64,000 nt of DNA, taken from assembly GCA_037044905.1 (NCBI GenBank), contig JBAOKB010000048.1:1116001-1180000 (forward strand). The letters run 5' to 3'. The notes beneath the pieces are model-generated. The model was not told the origin of the DNA, did no database searches, and worked only from the letters and a program-made list of their open reading frames with translations. Source of the stretch: Hortaea werneckii. Its lineage: Eukaryota > Ascomycota > Dothideomycetes > Mycosphaerellales > Teratosphaeriaceae. Positions 41,491 through 51,603 of this stretch are shown here, piece by piece (position 1 is the stretch's first letter; each line of letters opens with the position of its first letter). The position numbers and the translations under genes were made by a program.

Positions 41491-42383
41491 CCCAGTCCTT
41501 TCCCTCTTTCTTTTCTTTTCTTTTCTTTTCTTTTCTTGGCTCTGTTCCTATCCGATCCGTCACTTCTTCTCAGGCGGTGTCGGATTGCTGAAGAAGAGAC
41601 GGGTAGCGGGGACGTCGGCGAGGAGGTGCAGAGTGAAGATATGGGATGGGCAAGGTGAAATCGGAGAGGAGAGGACCTTTGTCGAAAAGGCCAGGGAACA
41701 AAGGGCAAAGGCGAAGGAGAAGTTGAAGGAATGGGAAGGATGTGAGGGAGGAGTGGGGAAGGAAAGAATGCACTAAGTCACGGTCAACCGGGCTTTCTTT
41801 CTCTTCTGGTTTTTTTTTTTTTGTTCTTCCTTCGGGGTATTTGCAGGACGATACGGAATAGAGGGGCAGGATCCTAAAAAGAGCCGCAGGACAGTGGGTT
41901 TTGCATCCTCTGGTCGCCCTGCTTCTGGTTTGGATAATCGATTGATTGGGAGACAAGGTGTCCAGAACTGAACACTGGGCACAGGGCGGAGTGTTTTGCA
42001 AGGAGCTGGAGGGCCGTGTGTTTTGGGATGATACCCTTTTTTTTTTTCTTTTTCTTGTTGAAAATACTTTTTTGTATATTGCGTTGCAGGTGTTCTCTTT
42101 GGCTTTAGAGAGATGTATAGAAAGAAGATAGTGCCCCTTGCGTATGTTAGAGATCAACAGTGAGAGATGTAGATGCTAGAAGTTTGAACCAGCACATGTA
42201 TTACTGTATATATACCATTTGATACAGTGCCTGCAAGGATTCAAGAGGAAATTAAGCTTTCGCTAGCGTGTGGAGGGCAGGGTGTCGATCCATTATGTTT
42301 CGGATGTTCAATTCGCGCTTTCGCGTCGAATTCGTGTCAAGTCATGCACTCTAAGCCCAGATACTTTACTTTGTGACAACATC
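41491..42383. other. Intergenic region with TTTTC repeat and T-tracts
   Basis: 3' UTR of the MIF-domain gene and promoter of SWC5. Contains TTTTC repeated five times (41511-41535), T-runs at 41810-41821 and 42039-42048, and a TATATA string at 42209-42214 about 170 bases upstream of the SWC5 start. No coding sequence was identified. Confidence 0.4.
41511..41535 (+). repeat. (TTTTC)5 microsatellite
   Basis: Five perfect copies of TTTTC beginning 20 bases after the stop codon of the MIF-domain gene, therefore within its 3' UTR. Confidence 0.9.
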
Positions 42384-43466
42384 ATGGCGCCGAAGAAGGT
42401 GGCGGATCAAACAGCGCTCGAGCGCGACATGCAGGAGGACGAAGAGCCATACGATGAAAACGCCGACGAGGACTTTAATCCGGATGAAGCTGGAGGAGAG
42501 GACGAGGAGGCTTCGTCATCGGATGATGAGGATGTTGCTGTTGCGAAACCGGCACGAAAGGACAAGAAGCGAAAAGCGGATGATGCAGGAAATGGAGAGC
42601 TCGACTCGGGCGATGAGGCGACAATACAAGAACGCAGAAAGAAGCGAAAGCGCAAAGGGAAGGAGACGGCTGGGGCAGCAGATGAGGAGAGCGGAGGAGA
42701 GGGAGGACTTATCAGGACGCGGGCGCAACGATTAGCCGAGAAAGCGGAGCGGAAGGAGAAGAAGAGGGTAGTGGGTGGCGAAGTCACAATCGATGTCGAG
42801 CAGATCTGGAAGGAATTAAACAGCGTCCCCATCGGAAGACCACCACCGCCTCCGCCCGCACCAGTAGCAGATGTCACTGCTGAAGCGGAAAACAGACCTG
42901 ATGGCGAAACACAAAACAAAGAGAACACCGCAAAGACCACGCCCGAAACCATCACCATCCGCCGACGCATCGCATACGCGGGCGAAGTCACCGAAGTCAC
43001 CGAACAAGTGCCCCTCAACTCCAAACAAGCCCAGCAATACCTCCGCGACCATCCCGAAGCAGACCCCACCCACCGACCCTCCTCCTCGTCCCACAACAAC
43101 CCCGACAAAACAACCCTCACCCTCCGGCGCCCAACCAAACGCCCCTCCCTCTTCGAGCCCAACCCAACAGCAACCGTGAAAGGCGTCCCGCCCGACCGAC
43201 TCCGGCCCCGCACCCCCTCCCGTCTCGACGTCCTGCAAGCCGAAAAGAAACAAGCGGCCGAGAGCCAGCGCAAAGCCGAGAAGATGTCCACCGTGCAGAA
43301 GAGCGCGCTGGATTGGAAGGGGTTCGTGGATTCCGACCGCGCCGTCCGCGAGGAGCTGGATGTCTATGGCAAGAGCAAAGAGGGGTTTTTGGCCCGCGAG
43401 GACTTTTTGGGCAGGGCGGATTTGGCGAGGGTCGAGATGGGGCGGCGGGCGAGGTTGAAGGGGTGA
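42384..43466 (+). CDS. SWC5: SWR1-complex subunit 5 (BCNT-domain)
   Basis: Intronless, 360 residues from the ATG at 42384 (MAPKKVADQTALERDMQEDE). The N-terminal 100 residues are strongly acidic (DENADEDFNPDEAGGEDEEA) and then basic, as in Swc5. The middle has the segment GEVTIDVEQIWKELNSVPIG. The C-terminal 80 residues form the Bucentaur (BCNT) domain: STVQKSALDWKGFVDSDRAV, then EELDVYGKSKEGFLAREDFL and GRADLARVEMGRRARLKG. Swc5 is the subunit of the SWR1 remodeller that helps exchange H2A-H2B for H2A.Z-H2B; the acidic part binds H2A-H2B. Nuclear. The identification rests on the BCNT signature and is firm. Confidence 0.93.
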   Translation: MAPKKVADQTALERDMQEDEEPYDENADEDFNPDEAGGEDEEASSSDDEDVAVAKPARKDKKRKADDAGNGELDSGDEATIQERRKKRKRKGKETAGAADEESGGEGGLIRTRAQRLAEKAERKEKKRVVGGEVTIDVEQIWKELNSVPIGRPPPPPPAPVADVTAEAENRPDGETQNKENTAKTTPETITIRRRIAYAGEVTEVTEQVPLNSKQAQQYLRDHPEADPTHRPSSSSHNNPDKTTLTLRRPTKRPSLFEPNPTATVKGVPPDRLRPRTPSRLDVLQAEKKQAAESQRKAEKMSTVQKSALDWKGFVDSDRAVREELDVYGKSKEGFLAREDFLGRADLARVEMGRRARLKG

Positions 43467-43780
43467 TTCTTTTCTCTTCTCTTCTTTTTCTCTTCTTTTA
43501 TTTTTTATTTATTTATTTATTCTTTTTTTCGGTATCCTCTTCCTTTTGGGAGTGTTCGGAGCTAGATCATGGGTCATCATGATGATTCGTTCGATGTCTT
43601 GCCAGTGATGGATCTTATTTCTGATATGCGATGGACTTGGGTTTGCCGTGGCTGGGTGTGTTTGTGGAACGCCACCATACCACCTAATTTTTTTTTTTGG
43701 GCATGCTTGACCGGGTTACGCATGAGTTGGCGGGGTCGACCAACAACCATGTCCATCTAGGCGCTTAAGCGTTAATGGAG

Positions 43781-43782
<2 letters not shown>

Positions 43783-43820
<38 letters not shown>
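43783..43820. repeat. C38 homopolymer tract
   Basis: A run of 38 C on the plus strand, followed 21 bases later by a run of about 13 C (43842-43854). It lies about 320 bases beyond the SWC5 stop. Exact length may be affected by sequencing error in homopolymers. Confidence 0.85.
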
Positions 43821-43822
<2 letters not shown>

Positions 43823-44026
43823 GCGAACTAAAGTCCATCTTCCCCCCCCCCCCCTTTCGTGACCTGCCTCTGCTGGCCCAGGAGACAGTCTAGCAATCTC
43901 CGGCGGACGTGCAAACTTCGCTCGCTTCTTAAAGATTTTCCTTACGAAAGTAACCAAATTCACTCAAGCGACAATAGAGAAAGAAGCTTGGAATCTCAAC
44001 CAACGTCTTCCTCCTTACATTTGACC

Positions 44027-44055
44027 CTTCCTTCCTTCCTTCCTTCCTTCCTTCC
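44027..44055. repeat. (CTTC)7 microsatellite
   Basis: About seven uninterrupted copies of the tetranucleotide CTTC in a pyrimidine-rich stretch of the convergent region. No gene overlaps it. Confidence 0.85.
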
Positions 44056-44573
44056 TCCCCTACTCCAAACCCCGACCCATCTCTCCTTCTTCCTCTCTAC
44101 CCCTTCCCCTTCTAAAAGAGACGATCCCTTACCCGGCTATTACGTCCTAGATCCGGCCAAAAAAAAATTGGTTCAAAAATGGGGTGAATAACATGAACTC
44201 TACGAAACAGCACACCTCCCATTTTTGCATCGTGCATGCGTGACGTCTGTCCACCGCAAAATTGACGATGGAAAGAGGCAGATCACAAAACTTCACCTTG
44301 TCCTTGTCTTTCCCTTTCACCCTTCTCGTCCTTGTCTTTCCCTTTCACCCTTCTCTTTTAACTCTCTTGCGCGTGAATCACTTTGACTACCTCCTTTTTC
44401 TACACCTTTTCCCGACGTATGCATCAAAGAGGGAAATTGGAAAGAGGACTTTAGCTGGATTCTGCGGGACTTTGGTTATATACGACGGTAGGGAAAGAGG
44501 AAGAGAAAAAAGCGAGAAGAGCAAGGAAAGGGTATAGAAAAAAACATTGAGAAGGGAATGGAGAAGTGAACAG

Positions 44574-44811
<238 letters not shown>

Positions 44812-45191
44812 AGACACTCCCCCCAAGAGATTTTCAAGACAGAAAAAGGCCTATATAAACACAGAACCTAAGAAACAACTCCGTTTGTAAGAGGGAGGGG
44901 GGCTGATATTTAGCTATCCCCGTCCCCTCTTTCCCAACCTTGATTTCCTATACCATAACGCCCCGACCCTGATTCTCTACCCCTAGTTGGAAAGGGTAGT
45001 AGTGTAGTGACTCCCAATTTCCGTGAAGTTTCCCAATAACATACAAAGAAAAAAGTTGTAACGCTAGACCAAATCAAAAACTGATGGATGGGGACGATCC
45101 AGATGATGGTGTGGATGTTTGGCGGACATATGGAATTGAGTGTGTGTGTGGCGGATGATGAATTTGGAAGGTGGGGTGTTCCACCCATCTT

Positions 45192-46833
45192 CTAAAGAGG
45201 AGACATCCTGCTAGCCGCGCCGTCGAGTTTGGCAAGCAAGACGTCCAGGTTGCGAGGTGATGAAGTAGCAGCGGTAGTCATGTCGGTGGCGAAGTCGAAG
45301 TCGTAGACAGGAGCCGAGGAGGAAGCAGACAGATGAGCCGAAGACGAAGTAGCGAGGAGATTGACCGGGTCAGGCGCCGGGACGTCAGTCACGGCGTAGG
45401 CGTTGACCGTGTTGAACTGGTTGAAGTTCATGCTGGGCTGGTAGTTTCCCAGGTTCAACTTGCTGAAGTTCTCTTCAGGGATCATGGCCATGGAGACCTG
45501 CTGGGATTGCTGCTCCTGAGCTGGCTGCTGGCTTGGGATCTGCAGCTGGGAGGCGTCGAAGTTCATGAAGTCGGACTTCTGCTCCTGCTGCGGGGCGTGC
45601 TGTTGAGGTTGAGGGGCTGGCTGAGCAGGAGTCGGAGCCTGGTGGGCTTGAGGTTGTTGGGGTGGCGCCATTTGCTGTGCCTGGGAAATAAGAGTCGCCG
45701 GGTCCTTGGAGATGTCGTTGATGAATGGTGTGAAGGCCGGGTGGCGAAGGAGGGTCTCGATCAAGCCACGGTAACGGTCATTCTCCTGAAGGAGAGCGCC
45801 GTTCTCCTGGCGAAGAGTGCTAGCCTCCTGGGTCTTCAGAGCAACTTCACCCTCGAGTTGAGAGATGTATTCTGTTGACATTGTTAGCACGTTGCAAGTA
45901 GATTGGAGTGGCGACGAAAGACATACCCTTTCTGCGCGAGCGGAAAGCACGGGCAGAGACCTTGTTGCGGAGCTGGCGGCGTTCCTTGCTAGAAAGCTTC
46001 TTGCCCTCGTCGGATGCAAGCAGACGCTCGTCCTCGTCCATCTCCTCCTCGTCCTTCTTCATCCGAGCGATCTGAGGAAGGAGACCGCCAGGGGAGCCAT
46101 CGTCGTCCATGGAAGCAGTGCTTTGCTGGCGCATCTGGTTGAGAAGACGGGAGATGCTTTCCTCGACGTGAGGCTCAGAGACGTTGGATGGACGCTTGCT
46201 CATGTTCTGGCTCTGCTGCTGAGGAGCCTGGCTCTGGTTGGCAAGCTGGCGATACTGAGCGTGCTGGGCTTGCAGCTTCATCTGGCGCTGCTGCATCGCT
46301 TGGTTCTGGGCAGCCTTCTGCATGGCGGCCTGCTGAGCCTGCTGAGAGTGCATGCCAGGCCACAGACGGCCGACATTGCTGGTCGGCTCCTCGTGACCGC
46401 CGATGGTGTTCGGGTTGACGAAATTGTCGCCTTCATTCTGCGGCGGGAAAAACATGGGCGGCATAGAAGATTGCGGGTTGGCGAAGTCCATCTCGGAGTC
46501 CATGTCGATACCCGAAGACCATCCGGCGCCGAATCCGCCATCGAAGCCCATGTCACCGATGCCTGAGTTGTAGCCATCGAACATCTGGGGCTGGCTCATG
46601 GGCATGTTGGCCATGCTGCCGACGGGCAGGCCGACCTGCTGCTTGTACTGGCTGTAGTCGTGGCTCGGGCCATTGAACTGCTGACGCTCCTCGCCCTTAT
46701 CGAATGGGCTGAGGGCGTCGATCTTGGATGAGGAAGCGGTCGCGGGTGATGGCTGGGCGCCACCGCCCTGGCTGAAGTCGAAGAAGGAGTCCATGTCGAA
46801 GGGTTCAGTCTTGACGGTCGGGCGACTGGTCAT
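45192..46833 (-). CDS. Gln-rich bZIP transcription factor
   Basis: Two exons, 46833-45927 and 45871-45192, give 528 residues. The 55-base intron (GTATGT ... GTGCTAACAATGTCAACAG) cuts just after the basic region. The basic region KERRQLRNKVSARAFRSRRK is followed by the zipper (EYISQLEGEVALKTQEASTL, RQENGALLQENDRYRGLIET). N-terminal residues 1-150 are acidic and aromatic (FDMDSFFDFSQGGG), a likely activation region; both flanks of the bZIP are Gln-rich. A conserved segment precedes the bZIP (EESISRLLNQMRQQSTAS). It matches a bZIP type with the same RNKVSARAFRSRRKEYI core common in filamentous ascomycetes; I do not assign a symbol. A nuclear dimeric DNA-binding regulator. Confidence 0.92.
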
Positions 46834-47197
46834 GGCGTTGAGGGGAGCAGCTGCCAATCCAAGCCGGTTGGGAGGCAGAAGATGATGTCGGGGAGGGTCG
46901 AAAGGGTGTGGATGCCTTAGCAGGCGAGTGTTGATGGAGTCTTGAGGTGTGTTGATGGAAGTCTACCCCTCAATGACAGGCAGCGCGATTTGCTGACGCG
47001 GCCACCCGTTCGCTAGCGGGAAAAACGGAGCGGCTTTTTTGCTTGGAAGCCTTTGCCGGTCGCGATTAGTGTAGCGCGCAGGCAGAGAGTCGATAACGAG
47101 CGACTTGGACGGTGTAGAGGAGAGAGATTGCAGAAGTTTGGATGTTGTTGCAGAAGTCTGGAACTAGATGGACAAGTGCAACACAAGTGGGAAACGT

Positions 47198-47220
47198 CAG
47201 ACAGACAGACAGACAGACAG
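47198..47220. repeat. (CAGA)n microsatellite
   Basis: Nearly six copies of CAGA in the presumed leader or promoter of the bZIP gene. Confidence 0.85.
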
Positions 47221-50034
47221 GCGGGTGGGAAGATAGAGATTTGGGGATGCGAAACGGAGTGCGGGCGAGTCGGGAGGGCCAAAGGGGCAGTGCATGGCAG
47301 ACGCCGCCGCACTCGCCCGCGTTTCAACTCGGTGGGCCGATCGTCAGGAATTCCCCATCTGCCCCCCTCACTTGACCTGATGATTGGCTGCGGGCCAGCA
47401 TTAGCTGCTGCGTTAGAGTTGGGAAAGACCGAAACCCCGACCCGGCAAGCCACCTCCATCACCCATCACCCAGCAATCATCAACAACAATCACCGCATTT
47501 GATGGCTTTCGTCACCCCGTGAGCCACCGTCACTAGGAGGTATGGCCAATGTGGAAACCTGCTCGAAAGAGTCCACTGGTCGGTGACGACACTTGACTTT
47601 GGCCCGCCTAACCCTCCTCCAACCTTGTCCTCGTTCAGAGACCTACCTTTCCACTTGCCTGCCCAGCGGTACTTGTCTGCCCTAGCCAGTCTCGAGCCAG
47701 TCTTGTCTTGCGCGGAAGCCTGGGAACCTTACTGTCGTCCCCAGAATAAAGCGGCAGTTAACCATCTGCCGTTGTCTCTCACCTGCTTTGTTCGCGCTAG
47801 GAAGTACAATAACATCTAGGTGGTATACCTGATTACTCTCATGTGGCCATCATCACCACCCCAATAATAATTCGCTCGTGCCATGATCGTCGGCAGCTTT
47901 TGCCTGTTCCTGTTTGGCTTTTTCGAAGCCCTAGTAGGTACCTCTGTAGCAAAACGTATCTCCCGGTCTCAAAATACAGCCTCACTGCAATCATTCTCAG
48001 CTTAGCAAGGATCTCCTAAAAATGCACCAACCTCTACTGCTTAGGGTTCACTACTCTCACCACACACAGCTAAGACTCTCGAAGAGCTACCTAGGGCTGT
48101 ACCAAGGCTGAGCAATCTGTGCGTATCATGCATACGTGCTTGCTTGGTTGTTTTGCGACAAAACCGCATCTGCTTCTCTGAGGGCTTCTATCGCCGTCGC
48201 TGCTGCAATTTCCGAAAACAGGCACTCCTATATGTATCGTTGATAAATACATTCGGTATCTCTGAGCCATTTGTGACGATTTGCCGCGCGGACCACGGCA
48301 CCGTGAAGATCTGGCCAGGGCTTGTACAGAATTGGAGAGCATGTGATTTTGAATGATGTTTGCCTCAGGCGTCCTTCGATTTTTCCGCTTTTGCCCCGCT
48401 CTCCAGCCGCTGTACCTCCGACAAGTATCCTGGTTGCCCATGATCATCGCATCTCCCAACCCTCGTACCACTGGAGAATCAGAACGCTGGACGAGATACG
48501 TCGGCCGAGACCGGACTTCTTTGGTTTCCGACTTTGTTCTAGAATCAGACTTCCATTCCACCTTGGCACTCTCACTCGGCACTTCCCAGTTTTGCAAACC
48601 CCCTTCTGGGAAAGCCAAGACGGTACTTGGATTCTTGACTTGGAAGCAATGTCATCTTTAACTTAATGTCGTGCTTGCAACGAGGCAACCTACCTCTGCC
48701 CTACGCTCTCACTACGTCGACGGCGCTGACTCGTGGCCGGTCTATGTTGCTTCCAAGAGGCCGTCGGCAATCAGGAAGGGCTTACACGAGCATCCCCATC
48801 TCGTCATCATCTTGGTAAACACTCTTACCAGCTAATACCAAGGACACCTGAGGGAACCCTTTTGCCGTTTCTCCATCTATTTTCGCATGACTCCCGCGCG
48901 TCATGAGCACGTTGTTCCATTGCTCCCGGCATGGTTTGCGGATTCACCTCCACGTCGTCCACGGAGGGGACGGATCACCAAACGCTGATGAGATCTCTTG
49001 ACCCCAGTAATGCGTTGATGCCTAAGACAGATACGAGAAGGTCTGTTGGCGATGTTCTCAGCCTCTCCTATCATGCACACCTGGGCAGTTAAGGCAAGCG
49101 GCCTTAGAGCACCCCTGGGCTATGCTGCCCGGGCATCTTGTTGAAGGTACACGGGGGTTAATCCTGATCCCTTTCTCCCTTTCCTTTATTTTCCTTTCTC
49201 GCTCTCTACTCCTACTCCTTTATCACTTAATTTTTTTCTCTCTCTTCTTTTCAATTTTGCCAATTTCTAGAATCCGACGCCTCCTCTCCTGCCTGCTCCA
49301 GCGTTGAAAAATGCGGACAATATTACAACTTAGCCCCATCCTGCGCTCCTGCATCCGACGCCCGGCGATGATGGCTCACTCTTATCCAGAATACCGGCTT
49401 GTCGTCCTTTGCTTCCTATGAAACACTTGATTAACGTCTCTCCTCACGCGCTGTGGGGGTTTCTTTTTTCTTCTTCTTTTCTTCTTTTTGTGTGAAAGCG
49501 CCGACTTCCAAGCGAAGCTATTGAGTGAGTGTGTCGGGAGCCGCTGGCTTACGAGACCACTACACTATCGCTTCGCTCCTCACCGGAATGGACATTGCTC
49601 TAGAACCGGAGCTTGGAACCCATGGACGTCTCAGCCGGACCATGCGTCAATCCCTCGCGGCCTCATTTCCTCACACCCGTGTTGACTGGAATCTGTTGCC
49701 GAGATCTTTCCTTACTCGGCTCCGCAGATTTGGAGGAGCGTACTAGACCCCGACTCTAAGAAGTCGCTTTTCTTCCATTTCGCTTTCGGGTAGGAGCTGC
49801 GCAAGCTCTTGCACCGACCTTATCATGACTTGATGGGTCGCGGGCTACCCTTCGTTGTCGTGTAGCGGGTTCAGGGTTGGCATGTACATTCCCATCAAAT
49901 GAGACTTTTTTGCTTATGCCATATCGAAGGAAGGAAGCAAGAAAGAAAATTAACAAAAAATTAAAATTGAAAAACCAGAGGAAAGCCGAAAATCACAAAC
50001 TCACATGAATGAGAAACACAGGGCCTTTCTCGAA

Positions 50035-50062
<28 letters not shown>
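50035..50062. repeat. C28 homopolymer tract
   Basis: A run of 28 C on the plus strand, 67 bases beyond the stop of the minus-strand Thr-rich gene. In that transcript it reads as G28 and could form a G-quadruplex in the 3' UTR. Confidence 0.85.
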
Positions 50063-50066
<4 letters not shown>

Positions 50067-50128
50067 ACCCCTTAGCCTTTCCCCACTTCCCCCATCCCGC
50101 CCCAAAAAAACCCCCCTTACCCTTACCC

Positions 50129-50615
50129 TTACCACCCCCTCTGCCTATATCCCCGCCCATACCCATACTGCGCCGGCATCCTCCACACGCTCGTCGGCGC
50201 GCCGGCCACACACGAACTCCCCGTCGAGCACTTCGTGCTCGTCTCCGTACAAACGGACGTCCAGGTCCGCTGACTCACGCCTGTCGTCGTGCCCCTGACG
50301 GGCCGTGACGTCGTCACGCTACAGGGGGTGTACGTCGTCTTGGTGCACAGGGATGCGGAGAGCGTGGTGTAGGGTACCGTGCGCGTGCAGGTTGACAGGG
50401 AGGTGGAGGTCGAGGTCAGCAGTTTGGGCACCGTGGTGCAGATTACTGTCGAGGTGGTGATGGTGTAGGGCAGGGAGAGGGTGGTGAGGGTCGTGGTTGT
50501 TTTGGTGCTTGTCACGGTTACTAGGTTGGGGGATGGGTTAGTCAATGGGGGGTTCTCTCTGAAATTGGAAAGGTTTTCTTTTGCTTTTTTTTTTTTTTTG
50601 GTTTTGCTCTTTCTG

Positions 50616-50646
<31 letters not shown>

Positions 50647-50946
50647 GTTTTGCTTACCCGTCGATGTAGTCACATAACTACTCGGCCGACTCGTGGGCAC
50701 CACGACCTGGCTCCACGACGTCGTCGTCTTCGTCGTCGTCACAGGCGTACTCAATGTCTTCACCGTCGAAGTATAACTCGGGGTACAAGTAGAGGAAGTC
50801 TTCCAGCTGCAAGTGCTACTGGTCGAGTAACTACCGGCGCCGTAGGCGGCCGGGGGGTTACGGCGCTCATGAGGCGCCTGCTGAGATGCGGCGGCGGAGG
50901 CGAGTCCGAAGGACAGCGCCAGGGCGATCCAGGAGGTGAGCTGCAT
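50129..50946 (-). CDS. Thr/Ser-rich secreted protein
   Basis: Two exons, 50946-50658 and 50520-50129, give 226 residues. A signal peptide (MQLTSWIALALSFGLASAAA) is followed by a region very rich in Thr and Ser (for example TVKTLSTPVTTTKTTTSW and TLTTLSLPYTITTSTVICTT) with about 12 cysteines scattered through both exons. The C-terminus is GYGRGYRQRGW with no hydrophobic GPI-anchor signal. This is the profile of a heavily O-glycosylated cell-wall or secreted protein, but no family was recognised. The 137-base intron holds two long A-tracts in the sense direction. Frame and splice sites (GTAAGC; CCTAG) agree, yet the end of the protein is close to a G tract where sequence errors are possible. 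Confidence 0.65.
50521..50657 (-). other. Intron with two long poly-A tracts
   Basis: On the transcript strand the intron carries A26 (50641-50616) and A15 (50599-50585). Such tracts are rare inside short fungal introns and could promote priming artefacts or premature polyadenylation signals. Confidence 0.7.
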
Positions 50947-51603
50947 GGTGAGTGAGCGTTTAGGCTGGTTGGAGGCTGTCTTGCGTTTGTACGAGGGCGT
51001 TTCAGAATCTGCAGTCCATGGCAGGCAGGGTTGACATAAGGTTGACCGCGAACAAAGAGATCTACGTCTCAAAGCCACCATGTGGGCGCCGGAGATGGTT
51101 GTTTTCGGTCAATTAGACACCTAGACAAAGAACATCCAGCTGGCAGCCATTGTCCTTGCGCTCCGAATGAGGATTGAAGAAAATTAAGAGACATTGGGAG
51201 AGAGAAGGGGAAGGAGATTGTAATATCTTTCAGTCTTTTCTTTTTTGCAATGGCATTCCTTGTCCGCTATGTACTGTACAAGTCTCTCTTAGCCTTGTAC
51301 TGATGGTAAACTCCTGCAGGAAAGCAGGATCTCAAATTTCCCGGTTCGTTTCCCAAAAAAGGGAGGAAAAAGAAACTCCAGAATATGCCCATGCTACGCT
51401 TGTAAAAGGAAGAAAAAGGCTGGCTTTCAGAAGCGCTCTAGGCGCCCCCTAGCTTCATGCCTCGGGGGTATTGTTCATATGCTCCCGTAATCCCGTCCTA
51501 GGGAAAGAAAAAGAACGCCCAAGATGATTAAAAGAAATTCGTTCTCGTCAAATTTCCCTGCCTGCCACCACGAGGTGGTCCCGTCTGCTGAAGCAGATGG
51601 TGT
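50947..51603. other. Intergenic region
   Basis: Upstream region of the Thr-rich gene and 3' region of the GH55 gene. No further gene or repeat was identified. Confidence 0.4.

Larger units (their letters stand above)
46834..50128. other. 3.3 kb gene-poor region
   Basis: The largest gap in the window. The first 650 bases should be the long leader and promoter of the bZIP gene; no upstream ATG was seen on the minus strand within 400 bases of its start. A CAGA repeat lies at 47198-47220 and a C28 tract at 50035-50062. Between 47500 and 50000 open frames of up to 175 codons exist, but they lack an ATG or any family resemblance. It may hold non-coding transcripts or decayed sequence. Confidence 0.4.

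Noticed and set aside
42407..43291. 294-codon open frame opposite SWC5
   Set aside because: Antisense shadow of a strongly biased coding sequence, with Ser-rich translation of acidic tracts.
45865..46566. 233-codon frame opposite the bZIP gene
   Set aside because: Antisense to Gln-rich coding sequence, giving Leu/Ala-rich composition without a family.
48091..48618. 175-codon frame in the gene-poor region
   Set aside because: No ATG at its beginning, no family resemblance and no splice-linked neighbours.
50117..50133. CCCTTA repeats resembling telomere sequence
   Set aside because: Fungal telomeres are TTAGGG/CCCTAA; this is TAAGGG/CCCTTA, only three copies, and overlaps the stop codon of the Thr-rich gene.
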